A DNA stretch of 64,000 nt. Origin: SSC3 sp963769585 (lineage in GTDB: Bacteria; Actinomycetota; Actinomycetes; Propionibacteriales; Nocardioidaceae). The notes beneath the pieces were generated by a model, which was not told where the DNA came from, searched no databases, and saw only the letters and a list, made by a program, of their open reading frames with translations. Made by a program: the position numbers and the translations under genes. Within the stretch, counting starts at the first letter, position 1. Each line of letters starts with the position of its first letter. The DNA lies in the NCBI GenBank assembly GCA_963769585.1, contig CAVYMJ010000001.1:682001-746000 (forward strand), given 5' to 3'. Of the stretch, positions 16,463-24,854 are shown piece after piece.

Positions 16463-17749
16463 GTGTCTCTGACCGAGAAGTTCATCGAGGTCAACGACTG
16501 GACGGTCAGTCGCAAGACCGCACTCTTCGCCGGTGGCATCGCCGCACCGGGCCACGCGATCCTGCTCGTGGTCGGGCACCTGCTGCTGGCCCCGTTGGAC
16601 TGGATCGACGTCGGGCCCTTCGACCTCATGGCTTCATTGATGCTCCTCGACTGCGCTCTCGTCGGCGCAGTGGCGTGGGTGGTCGCGCGGACCGGTGCGG
16701 AGGGCCGCTGGGTCTACCACTTGTGGGGAGTCAGCTACTCGGCTTTGTCGGCTGGGATGATCTATCTTTTCGGCGCCCCCTCGACCGCGCTGCTCTCCTG
16801 GTACCCGGCCGCGATCATCGCGGTCGCGATCTGGTACGACGCCCGAATCGCCTGGACCGCTTTCGGCTACGGGGCGATCGGTGTCTCTACCTGCTTTGCC
16901 CTCCCGGCCGCCGGACTGGTGGACTACGCGCCGGCAGTCGAGGGTCGCGACTTCAGCCTGCAGAGCGCCCCCGGGTTCGCGATCGCGATGGCCTTCTTCG
17001 CCCTGGTCTACTTCGTGGTCGCGTTCTCCTGCGTGATGCTGGTCGTACAGGCACGCGCCCGACAGCAGACTCGGTTGGACGACGCGCACCGGCAGCTGGG
17101 CAAGGCGACATCGCTGATCTCGCGGTACGTGCCGGCGGAGCTCGCGGCCGACATCATGGCCGGCCACGACGTGGGCCAGGACGGGTACGCCCGGCGCAAG
17201 CTGAGCGTGTTCTTCTCCGACCTTGTCGGCTTCTCCGACATCGCCGAGGAGCTCGAGCCCGAGGACCTGGCGCTGGTGCTCAACGAGTACTTCGCGGAGA
17301 TGACCGCGATCGCGCACCGACACCACGGGACGGTCGACGAGCTCCAAGGGGATGCGCTGCTGATCCTCTTCGGTGCCCCGCACGCCACCACCGACAAGGA
17401 GCACGCGCTGAACGCGGTGCGGATGGCGGGCGAGATGCACGAGGCGATGCAGCGCCTCAACGACCAGTGGCGTGAGGCCGGGATCACCGAGACGCTGGCG
17501 GTGCGGATGGGGATCAACACCGGGGTGGTCACCATCGGGCACTTCGGGACGCCGGAGCGGATGAAGTACGCCGCGCTGGGCAAGCACGTGAACATCGCGG
17601 CCCGGCTGCAGGCTGCCTGCGAGCACGGCCGCACGGTGCTGAGCTACTCGACGTACCTGCTGGTCAAGGACCAGGTCGAGTGCCGTCCCCTGGGGCCGCT
17701 GCAGCTCAAGGGCATCCACAAGCCGGTCGAGGCCTTCGAGGTCAGCTGA
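16463..17749 (+). CDS. Membrane-bound class III nucleotide cyclase
   Basis: A 428-residue protein with six hydrophobic helices (about 20-200), a short coiled linker and a cytosolic class III cyclase domain (about 245-428). Metal Asp residues are D253 (FFSDLVGFSD) and D297 (LQGDALLILFG), and the transition-state pair is N377/R381 (VNIAARL). At the purine-specifying positions Glu293 replaces the adenylyl-cyclase Lys and Ala370 replaces Asp, so cAMP versus cGMP is uncertain. The start is GTG with CGGAGG just upstream. A TAGCCT hexamer, overlapping the previous stop, lies 6 nt before it. The end overlaps the convergent GNAT gene by 8 bp. Confidence 0.88.
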   Translation: MSLTEKFIEVNDWTVSRKTALFAGGIAAPGHAILLVVGHLLLAPLDWIDVGPFDLMASLMLLDCALVGAVAWVVARTGAEGRWVYHLWGVSYSALSAGMIYLFGAPSTALLSWYPAAIIAVAIWYDARIAWTAFGYGAIGVSTCFALPAAGLVDYAPAVEGRDFSLQSAPGFAIAMAFFALVYFVVAFSCVMLVVQARARQQTRLDDAHRQLGKATSLISRYVPAELAADIMAGHDVGQDGYARRKLSVFFSDLVGFSDIAEELEPEDLALVLNEYFAEMTAIAHRHHGTVDELQGDALLILFGAPHATTDKEHALNAVRMAGEMHEAMQRLNDQWREAGITETLAVRMGINTGVVTIGHFGTPERMKYAALGKHVNIAARLQAACEHGRTVLSYSTYLLVKDQVECRPLGPLQLKGIHKPVEAFEVS

Positions 17750-18215
17750 ACGTCTTCTCCATCAGGGTGAGGCGGTGCTCGTCCTCGCCGATGGCTCCGA
17801 CGTTGACGTACCCGCGATCGCGGTGGAAGGCGAGCGAGCCCTCGTTGTGCAGGTGGGCCTCCAGCACCATCCTCCCGTGCGGAGCAGCGACCGTCTCCAG
17901 GTCGTCGTACACGAAGGTGCCGAGTCCCTGCCTGCGGAAGTCCTCGTGCAGCACGATCCGGTCCAGGTAGTAGAAGTCGTCGTACTCGGAGGAGAACCAG
18001 CGGTAGTTGTGCGAGTCGTAGGTGGTGTGCGGGCCGAAGGTCATCACGAAGCCGGCGAACCTGCCGTCCTGCTCCAGTACGTCGCACCGGTCAGCGATGG
18101 GTTGCAGCTCGTGCAGTCGCCGCTCGTCCATCGGGGCCAGCATCTCGACGTTGCGGAGGTTGAGCGCGAGGACGTCACTGAAGTCGGCGTCGGTGACCGG
18201 TCGGAGAAGGGGCAT
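17742..18215 (-). CDS. GNAT-family N-acetyltransferase
   Basis: A 157-residue single-domain acetyl-CoA-dependent acyltransferase. Motif A is seen as YLDRIVLHEDFRRQGLGTFVYDDLE, with the acetyl-CoA pyrophosphate loop RRQGLG, and the later HNEGSLAFHRDRGYVNVG segment is also typical. The substrate is unknown. The gene is divergent from a membrane-anchored protein with only 17 bp between start codons; a TAGGAT on one strand and CATCCT on the other each lie 6 nt from their start codons, so both genes look leaderless. Confidence 0.87.
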   Translation of the reverse strand: MPLLRPVTDADFSDVLALNLRNVEMLAPMDERRLHELQPIADRCDVLEQDGRFAGFVMTFGPHTTYDSHNYRWFSSEYDDFYYLDRIVLHEDFRRQGLGTFVYDDLETVAAPHGRMVLEAHLHNEGSLAFHRDRGYVNVGAIGEDEHRLTLMEKTFS

Positions 18216-18232
18216 GCACCTAGGATGCCCGC

Positions 18233-18745
18233 ATGGACCCCGACGGCGAACTGCCGCCCCCGCCGTACGTCGGTGAACGGGCCGGTGGGTCCGGGCCGGA
18301 GCCCCGTTCCCGACGGGGGCTGCTGATGGGCATCGGGGTGGCGGTCATGGTCCTGGTGGCCACCGGAGCGGGGCTGATGGTGACGCTCAGGTCCGGCAAT
18401 AGCCCCGAGGGTGTGGTCGAGAGGTTCCTCAAGGCCTACGACAACGGTCAGTGCACCAAGGCGACGGGCTACCTGAGGGTCAGCGGCGAGGTCGAGCGCC
18501 AGTGGGGCCGGTCCTGCCACGTCGACGCGGACGCCTTCGAGCTCGCGTCTTTTGACGTGGTCGGGGTCGAACCGCACCCGGCCGGGGTCGCCACCCCACG
18601 CGGCGCGGTGGACGTAGCGCTGGTCGAGTGCTCGATGGGTCTGGCCGACCAGGCCAAGCAGGAACGGTCCAGCGCCGTCTTCGTCGTCGCCCGCTTCGAG
18701 GACGACTGGCGCATCACCGGTGTGCCCGGGGCGTTCGTCGGTTAG
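18233..18745 (+). CDS. Membrane-anchored protein with extracytoplasmic NTF2-like (DUF4878-type) domain
   Basis: A 170-residue protein with a Pro-rich cytosolic N-terminus (about 30 residues), one transmembrane helix (about 32-52, GVAVMVLVATGAGLMVTL) and an outer domain beginning SPEGVVERFLKAYDNGQC. That start is typical of small NTF2-like/DUF4878 domains of actinobacterial lipoproteins and membrane anchors. Three Cys residues in the outer domain could form a disulfide. A perfect TAGGAT -10 hexamer ends 6 nt before the ATG (leaderless). The function is not known. Confidence 0.7.
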   Translation: MDPDGELPPPPYVGERAGGSGPEPRSRRGLLMGIGVAVMVLVATGAGLMVTLRSGNSPEGVVERFLKAYDNGQCTKATGYLRVSGEVERQWGRSCHVDADAFELASFDVVGVEPHPAGVATPRGAVDVALVECSMGLADQAKQERSSAVFVVARFEDDWRITGVPGAFVG

Positions 18746-18748
18746 GCC

Positions 18749-19645
18749 TTAGAGGAAGCGCACGCCGGTCGCGGCCTCGGACAGCTCCCACAGCGCTTTG
18801 GCGTTGGCCTCGTTCCAGGCAGGCTTGGGGGCCTTGACGATGGTCGGAAGGCCACGCAGCTGGAACGGACCCGACGGGCCGACGTACGTCGAACCCCGCA
18901 GCCCGGGTGCGGTGGCTGCCATCAGGGAGGGCAGTGCCCCCATGGCGGCGGACTGACCGACGAGGCCGCTTGTGGCCTCGACGATCCAGACCTCCTTCTG
19001 CAGCGCGGTGTGGGTGTAGCCCGGGTGGGCTGCCACCGACGTGATCGGCAGGCCGGCGGCTTGCGCCCGGCGGTCGAGCTCGAAGGCGAAGAGGAGGTTG
19101 GCCAGCTTGGACTGCGAGTAGACGTACCACCGGTTGTAGCGGCTGGGGGGCAGCCGCGGGTCACCGAGGGAGGGCTTCAGCGCTCCGCGTGCCATGTGGG
19201 AGGAGAGGGAGACCACGCGGGCATCGCCGGAGTCGAAGAGCTGCTCAAGCAGCAGTCCGGTCAGGGCGAAGTGGCCCAGGTGGTTGGTACCGAACTGCAG
19301 GTCGAAGCCGTCAACGGTGCGCTGGTGCGGGGTCGCCATCACCCCGGCGTTGTTGACCAGGATGCTGAGCGGTCCGAGCTCGGAGACCGCCTTCGCGGCG
19401 GCTCGCACCGAGGTGAGGTCAGCCAGATCGCAGAGGACACCGGTCACCTTGGCCAGCGGGGCGGCCTCGATCACGTCGCGCACGGTGGCGTCGAGCTTGG
19501 CCTGGTTGCGGGCTACCAGGATGACCTCGGCGCCTGCCCGCGCGAGCTCGGTGACGGTGTACTCGCCGAGACCGCTGGTTACGCCGGTGACCAGGGCGCG
19601 CTTGCCCGTCAGGTTCGGGATGTCGTTCAACTGCCAGGTGCTCAT
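18749..19645 (-). CDS. Short-chain dehydrogenase/reductase
   Basis: A 298-residue NAD(P)-dependent SDR of the retinol-dehydrogenase / protochlorophyllide-reductase-like subgroup. Cofactor motif TGVTSGLG is at 20-27, NNAGV at 96-100, active-site Ser at 146-147, and the catalytic Y174-x3-K178 in YSQSK. The C-terminal region after residue 200 is longer than in classical 250-residue SDRs, as usual for this subgroup. The ATG overlaps the stop of the upstream MDMPI-type gene by four bases (ATGA), so the two are co-translated. Confidence 0.88.
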   Translation of the reverse strand: MSTWQLNDIPNLTGKRALVTGVTSGLGEYTVTELARAGAEVILVARNQAKLDATVRDVIEAAPLAKVTGVLCDLADLTSVRAAAKAVSELGPLSILVNNAGVMATPHQRTVDGFDLQFGTNHLGHFALTGLLLEQLFDSGDARVVSLSSHMARGALKPSLGDPRLPPSRYNRWYVYSQSKLANLLFAFELDRRAQAAGLPITSVAAHPGYTHTALQKEVWIVEATSGLVGQSAAMGALPSLMAATAPGLRGSTYVGPSGPFQLRGLPTIVKAPKPAWNEANAKALWELSEAATGVRFL

Positions 19646-20463
19646 GGGGTGACCGCCAGGTTGTGAAGGATGGTTGCGCCCAGGTCGTGGTCGCCCTCGA
19701 TGGTGGTGTCGACCTGCTCAGGGGTACGCCGGCCGCCGCTGAGCACGATCCACGACTCGAAGTCGAGGGTGATCTGGACGGTCGGGTCGTCAGGCGGCTG
19801 GAGCATCGGGACGCCGCGCCCGTCGTCGCCGACCCCGGCACCCAGGATCCGTGCCTGGTCGCCGGTCACGTCCAGCACCACTGTCGTACCGGCGGGGGCG
19901 CCGACGCGCTTGGCTACGACGTACGGGAGGCTCTTGGCGAAGACGTCCGCTACGTGGGCCGCAGCGGCCGAGTCCAGCCCGCCGGGACGGCCGACAGCGC
20001 GCCTGATGTCCTGAGTGTGCATCCAGACGTCGACGGGACGGTTGGAGAGCAACGTCTCCCAGCTCCAGCCGATCAGCGCCGCGAAGCCTGGGCCCAGTGC
20101 GTTCGGGTCGGTGGGCGGGTCGTCTCGTAGCGCCTTGTCCCGGATCGCGACCGCCTCGTCGAACTGGTCGACGATCTGCTCAGCGGTCCAGTCGGCCCGA
20201 GCAAGCGGGCCCGCCTCGGTGAACTGGCCCATCAGCCCCTTGATGTGCGAGGCCTCCGGTACGTCGACGTGTTGCTGGGGGATCCCGGCCAGCTCGGACT
20301 CGAGGTGGGCCAGGTGCGCAGCGACACTGCGGACGTTCCAGCCGGCCAGGTCGGTGGGCTTCTCCCAGTCGTTCGGGTCCAGGCTGCGCAGCAGCACGCT
20401 GGCGTCGCTGGTCGCCTCCCGCCAGACCTCGAGGTAGCCGTTCAACCGCTCCGCATCACTCAT
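19642..20463 (-). CDS. Maleylpyruvate isomerase (MDMPI)-family mycothiol-dependent enzyme
   Basis: A 273-residue DinB/MDMPI-fold protein. The N-terminal helical bundle has the metal-binding pattern GWNVRSVAAHLAHLESEL and, later, DVWMHTQDIRRA. A C-terminal SCP2/MDMPI-C-like domain (VTGDQARILGAG to TLDFESWIVLSGGRR) follows. Such proteins use mycothiol for isomerisation or detoxification, fitting an actinobacterium. A TAGGGT hexamer lies 6 nt before the ATG on this strand, so the transcript is probably leaderless. It is coupled to the downstream SDR by ATGA. Confidence 0.85.
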   Translation of the reverse strand: MSDAERLNGYLEVWREATSDASVLLRSLDPNDWEKPTDLAGWNVRSVAAHLAHLESELAGIPQQHVDVPEASHIKGLMGQFTEAGPLARADWTAEQIVDQFDEAVAIRDKALRDDPPTDPNALGPGFAALIGWSWETLLSNRPVDVWMHTQDIRRAVGRPGGLDSAAAAHVADVFAKSLPYVVAKRVGAPAGTTVVLDVTGDQARILGAGVGDDGRGVPMLQPPDDPTVQITLDFESWIVLSGGRRTPEQVDTTIEGDHDLGATILHNLAVTP

Positions 20464-20514
20464 CCGCCCACCCTAGAACGCCAACCCAGCGAGCCGAACG
20501 GCGACGTCGGTGCT

Positions 20515-20796
20515 TCAGGAATAGCGGTGGCTCTTGGCCGAATGCCCTCGTTCCCGGGTGCAGGTCCGTCCGCTGATGGCTCGATGGCCGCACAGGTGGT
20601 CCTGTTGGACCTCGGGGGCGGCTTCGAGCTGGTCGCTCACAGTTGGCTCGGAAGCCGGGCGCCCAGGGCTCTGCTGTCTGGCTCTTGGCGTGGTCGCGCC
20701 GGGGGTGGGCTGGGTGGCGGTGGGCTGGGTGGCGCGGGCCGCCCGCTCGGCATAGCGGGCCTCGCGCATCGCGCGGAGACCGTCCATCTTGCTCAT
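20515..20796 (-). CDS. Small conserved hypothetical protein with C-terminal Cys/His motif
   Basis: A 93-residue soluble protein. The N-terminus (MSKMDGLRAMREARYAERAA) is helical and charged, the middle is Pro/Thr/Gln-rich and probably disordered, and the C-terminus CGHRAISGRTCTRERGH ends in KSHRYS. The spaced Cys/His residues (C-x-H, C, H, H) could bind a metal. I recall similar short proteins in actinobacteria but cannot name a family. It is divergent from the thioredoxin-NHL gene. Confidence 0.6.
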   Translation of the reverse strand: MSKMDGLRAMREARYAERAARATQPTATQPTPGATTPRARQQSPGRPASEPTVSDQLEAAPEVQQDHLCGHRAISGRTCTRERGHSAKSHRYS

Positions 20797-20892
20797 CGTC
20801 GGTTCACCTGACCGATCCTAGGCTCAGCGCCCGACAGTCTTGGCCAGGCGCGGCGCAGCTACGGGGTTGAGCAAACCGGGAGACTGGGCGAC

Positions 20893-22575
20893 ATGAGCAA
20901 GCGTGCCCGTGTGCGGGCCCCGGAGCTTCGGGGACGGGGCTGGCTGAACACCGACGGTGACCTCACGCTGCGAGAGCTGCGCGGGCGCTTCGTGCTGCTG
21001 GACTTCTGGACCTTCTGCTGCGTGAACTGCCTGCACGTCCTGGACGAGCTGCGGCCCCTGGAGAAGAAGTACGCGTCAGAGCTGGTCGTGGTGGGCGTGC
21101 ACTCGCCCAAGTTCGTGCACGAGGCGGAACCGGACGCGCTGCGGGCCGCCGTCTCTCGCTACCGGGTCGAGCACCCGGTCCTGGACGACCCTGAGCTGGT
21201 CACCTGGCAGGCCTACACCGCGCGGGCCTGGCCGACGCTGGTGCTGGTCGACCCCGAGGGGTACGTCGTCGCGCAGTACGCCGGCGAGGGCCATGTCCAT
21301 GCCATCGACGCGCTGATTGCGGCGCTACGGGAGGAGTACCTGGCCAGGGGCACGCTCCAGCCCGGCGACTCGCCGTACGTCGCTCCGTCGGTGGAGCCGG
21401 GAGAACTCTCGTTTCCCGCGAAGGCGGTGCTCCTGCCCGGCGGGAACGTGCTGGTCGCCGACGCGGGACACGATCAGGTGGTCGAGCTCGCCGGCGACGA
21501 GGTGGTGCGCCGCTTCGACGGCTTCCGGGAGCCGAACGGACTCTGCCTGCTTCCCGACGGCACCGTCGTGGTGGCGGACACGGCGAACCACGCCTTGCGG
21601 GGGATCGATCTGCGGACCGGGGAGGTGTCGGTGCTTGCCGACGCCCTGAACAGCCCGTGGGATGTGGCCTGGTACCAGGGCCGGGTCTGGGTCGCGATGG
21701 CCGGGGACCACACCCTGTGGACCTACGACCCCGCTACGGGTGTGGCCGAACACGTCGGCGGCACCCGGACGGAGGGTCTCCTCGACGGCCCGATCGCTGA
21801 CGCTTGGCTCGCGCAGACCTCCGGCGCGGCCGCTGACGGTGCCCGGCTCTGGCTGGCCGACAGCGAGACCTCTTCGCTGCGCTACGTCGAGGACGGCGAG
21901 GTGCACACCGCCATCGGCACCGGGCTCTTCGACTTCGGCCACCGCGACGGACCGGCTGGCCAGGCCCTGCTCCAGCACCCGCTCGGGGTCGCCGTCCTGC
22001 CGGATGGCTCAGTCGCGGTGGCGGACACCTACAACGGCGCCGTACGCCGCTACGAGCCGGTGACCGGGCAGGTGAGCACCATCGCTGTCGACCTCGCCGA
22101 ACCGAGCGGCCTCTTTGTCGACGGGGACCACCTTGTCGTGGTGGAGTCCACCGCGCACCGGCTGACCCGCGTTCCCCTGGGAGCGAGCGCGACGGGCCGG
22201 GAGTTCTCGAGTCGGACCCAGCGTCCTCCCACTGACCTGGCGGCCGGTGAGGTCGAGCTCGTCGTGGAGTTCACGCCCCCGCCAGGGCAGAAGGTGGACG
22301 ACCGGTTCGGTCCGGCCGCGCAGCTGATGGTCTCGAGTACGCCCGAGGCGCTGTTGCGCTCCGGTTCCGGTCGCGGTATCGAGCTGAGCAGAACACTGGT
22401 GGTCGACGCCGCCGTCGGCGACGGTGTCCTGCACATCGCGGCGCGGGCCGCTTCCTGTGACCAGGAGGGCGGTGAAGGGGCCGCGTGCTATGTCCACCAG
22501 CAGGACTGGGGTGTACCGGTGCGGATAACAGACAAGGGCAGCACCCGGCTGGTGCTGCCCCTGTCCGCCCACTAA
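20893..22575 (+). CDS. Thioredoxin-like NHL-repeat protein (NHLRC2-type)
   Basis: A 560-residue protein with three parts. The first is an N-terminal thioredoxin-like domain (about 10-160) with redox motif CVNC (Cys43/Cys46, preceded by another Cys) and cis-Pro in WPTLVLVDPEG. The second is a six-bladed NHL beta-propeller (about 180-430; repeated LLPDGTVVVADTANHALRGID-like blades). The third is a C-terminal beta domain (about 445-560). This matches the NHLRC2 architecture conserved from bacteria to humans, whose function is poorly defined. There is no signal peptide, so it acts in the cytosol. It is a single gene, followed on the other strand by a DUF6458 gene. Confidence 0.88.
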   Translation: MSKRARVRAPELRGRGWLNTDGDLTLRELRGRFVLLDFWTFCCVNCLHVLDELRPLEKKYASELVVVGVHSPKFVHEAEPDALRAAVSRYRVEHPVLDDPELVTWQAYTARAWPTLVLVDPEGYVVAQYAGEGHVHAIDALIAALREEYLARGTLQPGDSPYVAPSVEPGELSFPAKAVLLPGGNVLVADAGHDQVVELAGDEVVRRFDGFREPNGLCLLPDGTVVVADTANHALRGIDLRTGEVSVLADALNSPWDVAWYQGRVWVAMAGDHTLWTYDPATGVAEHVGGTRTEGLLDGPIADAWLAQTSGAAADGARLWLADSETSSLRYVEDGEVHTAIGTGLFDFGHRDGPAGQALLQHPLGVAVLPDGSVAVADTYNGAVRRYEPVTGQVSTIAVDLAEPSGLFVDGDHLVVVESTAHRLTRVPLGASATGREFSSRTQRPPTDLAAGEVELVVEFTPPPGQKVDDRFGPAAQLMVSSTPEALLRSGSGRGIELSRTLVVDAAVGDGVLHIAARAASCDQEGGEGAACYVHQQDWGVPVRITDKGSTRLVLPLSAH

Positions 22576-22580
22576 CGAGT

Positions 22581-22793
22581 TCAGCGGTCGATGTGGTGTT
22601 CCTCGATGTGCGTTGTGTCGCGGCGGCTCCGCTGCTGGTTGATCACCAGGGAAAGAACCAGCGCCAGCACGCCGACCAGCAGAAGGATCCAGCCGAGGGT
22701 CTGGTCCTCGATGAAGTTGATGTCGTATTCCACAACTCCCGTGACGAGGATGAGCCCCGCCAGGAAGAGGATGATGCCAAGGCCGATGCCCAT
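22581..22793 (-). CDS. DUF6458-type small two-helix membrane protein
   Basis: A 70-residue protein with two transmembrane helices (about 3-22 and 34-52) joined by a short acidic loop (EYDINFIEDQTLG). A basic and then His/acidic cytosolic tail follows (QQRSRRDTTHIEEHHIDR). The layout and GWILLLVGVLALVLSLV segment match the DUF6458 family common in actinobacteria. Function is unknown. It ends 5 bp from the convergent thioredoxin-NHL gene. Confidence 0.75.
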   Translation of the reverse strand: MGIGLGIILFLAGLILVTGVVEYDINFIEDQTLGWILLLVGVLALVLSLVINQQRSRRDTTHIEEHHIDR

Positions 22794-22948
22794 TGCGCGC
22801 TCCTGTCTCAGCGAATGTTCCTGCGCCTCTCAGAGTTCCCCGAACGCCGATGCCTAAACCTCCGGTCAAGTCCAGGCGCCTGCATGTGACGTGGCTGACG
22901 CTCCAGTGGTAAGACCCGTGCTGGATCTCGGCTAAACTGGAGGCAGCC

Positions 22949-22977
22949 AAGGGCCCTCGTGCAGGGCCCTTCTTCTT
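22949..22977 (+). terminator. Terminator/attenuator hairpin in the DEAD-box helicase leader
   Basis: AAGGGCCCT / AGGGCCCTT, a perfect 9-bp stem with loop CGTGC and tail CTTCTT, is the most canonical intrinsic terminator in the window. No forward-strand gene ends nearby. A TAAACT hexamer at 22934-22939 could start a transcript that meets the hairpin within about 10 nt, 130 bp before the helicase ATG. It therefore looks like a leader attenuator or the end of a tiny RNA. Confidence 0.7.
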
Positions 22978-23108
22978 GCCCGGTGTGACGTGCGGACGGA
23001 ACCGCACAAGGTCAGTGATCGGGCTCGAGCGCTCTGAGGCTCAGCTTGGTCCACACCTGTGGCCCGGTCAGCGCGCGCCCCGCGTCTGCGTCAGGAACAC
23101 CCTTTCCC

Positions 23109-24842
23109 ATGCCACTGTCTTCCTTCAACGGCCTCGGCCTCCCCGCTCCCGTGGTCGAGGCCCTCTCTCGCGCCGGCATCACCGAGCCGACCCCCGTCCA
23201 AGCGGCCGTCCTGCCCGATGCGCTCGCCGGCAAGGACGTACTCGGTCGCGCCCAGACCGGCTCCGGCAAGACCCTTGCCTTCGGTCTTCCCGTGATCACC
23301 AGACTGGCCGGCGAGAAGAGCCGGATCCACCGCCCGCGGGCCATCATCATCGTGCCGACCCGGGAGCTGGCCACCCAGGTGCGCCGCTCGATGGAGCCGC
23401 TGGCGCACGCCGCTCACCTCAAGCTCACCACCGTGTACGGCGGCACGCCGTACGACCGCCAGATCAAGGCTCTGCGTCAGGGCACCGACATCGTCGTTGC
23501 CACCCCTGGCCGGCTTGCCGACCTCATCGAGCGCGGAAGCCTGCGCACCGACGACGTGCGGATCATCGTCCTGGACGAGGCGGACCACCTCTGCGACCTC
23601 GGGTTCTACCCTGCCGTCGACGCGCTGCTGGACCAGACTCCCGCCGAGGGCCAGCGACTGTTGCTCTCTGCCACGCTCGACGGTGACGTCGACAAGCTGG
23701 TCCGTAAGCACCTGCGGGACCCGAAGACACACAAGGTGGACCCGGCAGCCGGCTCGGTCGTCACGATGGACCACCACGTGATGGTGGTCGGCGGCTTCGG
23801 CGACAAGCTCGAGGCTGCGACCGCCCTCGTCGAGGCGAGCAACCGCACCATCGTCTTCGTGAAGACCCGCGAGGGCGCCACCGAGCTGCGCGACTCGTTC
23901 GAGCGTCATGGCATCGAGGCGGTCGACCTGCACGGCAACCTCTCCCAGCGCGTCCGGGAGCGGAACCTGCACAAGTTCTCCAAGGGAGACGCGAAGGTCG
24001 TCGTCGCCACCGATGTCGCGGCTCGTGGCATCCACGTCGACGGCGTCGGCCTGGTGGTCCACTTCGACGCCCCCACCGACCCGAAGGCCTACCTGCACCG
24101 CTCAGGCCGTACCGCGCGTGCCGGTGAGTCCGGCGCGGTGGTCACCCTGACCGTGCGCAAGCGCTTCGACGAGGTACGCCGCCTGCAGAAGTCGGCCGGG
24201 GTGACGGCCAAGCACCATGACATCCGCACCGCGCCGAGGCCGATGACCACCCGCGCGCTGGGTGAGTCGGCTGGAACCGTCTTCGAGCCCGTCTCCGCAC
24301 AGGCATCGGGCTCGCGGGGCAGCTACGGCCAGCGCAAGCCGTACGGCGCGCGTACGTCGGCGCCTCGCACCGGCAGCTGGAAGGATCGCAACGAGCGTCC
24401 CGCTCGTGAGGGTGAGCGTCCGGCTCGTCGGGAGTGGAGCAGCGAGCGTCCGGCTCGTGCCGAGCGGCCAGCGCGGGACGGTGAGCGTCCGGCTCGTCGG
24501 GAGTGGAGCAGCGAGCGTCCGGCTCGTGCCGAGCGTCCCGCTCGTGAGGGTGAGCGTCCGGCTCGTCGGGAGTGGAGCAGCGAGCGTCCGGCTCGTGCCG
24601 AGCGTCCCGCGCGGGACGGTGAGCGTCCGGCTCGTCGCGAGTGGAGCAAGGATGACCGGTCCGAGCACCGTCGTACCGCGGCGCCCGCGAAGAGGTTCGA
24701 GAGCAAGTACGCCGACAAGCCCACGGCCAAGAAGCCGACCGAAGCGTCCGGCAACCGACCGACGAGCAAGCCTTACGGCTCAGCCACGCACAAGACCGGC
24801 GGCAAGGCACGCTGGTCGGGATCCGAGAAGCGCTCGCGCTGA
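23109..24842 (+). CDS. DEAD-box ATP-dependent RNA helicase
   Basis: A 577-residue RNA helicase for RNA unwinding, ribosome assembly or cold adaptation. It has the Q motif region (F6, Q31), Walker A AQTGSGKT (48-55), PTRELA, TPGR, DEAD at 156-159 (VLDEADHLCD), SAT (LLLSATL), and the C-terminal helicase motifs TDVAARGIHVDGV and YLHRSGRTARAG. A long basic tail after residue 370 contains three 23-residue repeats rich in Arg, Glu and Pro plus partial copies, a probable disordered RNA-binding tail. The start MPLSSFNGLG is preferred; longer same-frame readings begin at TTG. A 130-nt leader with a terminator-like hairpin precedes it. Confidence 0.92.
   Translation: MPLSSFNGLGLPAPVVEALSRAGITEPTPVQAAVLPDALAGKDVLGRAQTGSGKTLAFGLPVITRLAGEKSRIHRPRAIIIVPTRELATQVRRSMEPLAHAAHLKLTTVYGGTPYDRQIKALRQGTDIVVATPGRLADLIERGSLRTDDVRIIVLDEADHLCDLGFYPAVDALLDQTPAEGQRLLLSATLDGDVDKLVRKHLRDPKTHKVDPAAGSVVTMDHHVMVVGGFGDKLEAATALVEASNRTIVFVKTREGATELRDSFERHGIEAVDLHGNLSQRVRERNLHKFSKGDAKVVVATDVAARGIHVDGVGLVVHFDAPTDPKAYLHRSGRTARAGESGAVVTLTVRKRFDEVRRLQKSAGVTAKHHDIRTAPRPMTTRALGESAGTVFEPVSAQASGSRGSYGQRKPYGARTSAPRTGSWKDRNERPAREGERPARREWSSERPARAERPARDGERPARREWSSERPARAERPAREGERPARREWSSERPARAERPARDGERPARREWSKDDRSEHRRTAAPAKRFESKYADKPTAKKPTEASGNRPTSKPYGSATHKTGGKARWSGSEKRSR
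24393..24650 (+). repeat. 69-bp tandem repeat in the helicase tail
   Basis: Three near-identical 69-bp units start at 24414, 24483 and 24552, with a partial unit before (24393-24413) and after (24621-24650). Each encodes 23 residues with ERPARREW, SSERPARAE and RPAR blocks; copies differ mainly in D/E at one position. This is in-frame tandem duplication, a likely site of length variation. Confidence 0.92.
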
Positions 24843-24854
24843 CCCGGGCCCCGG

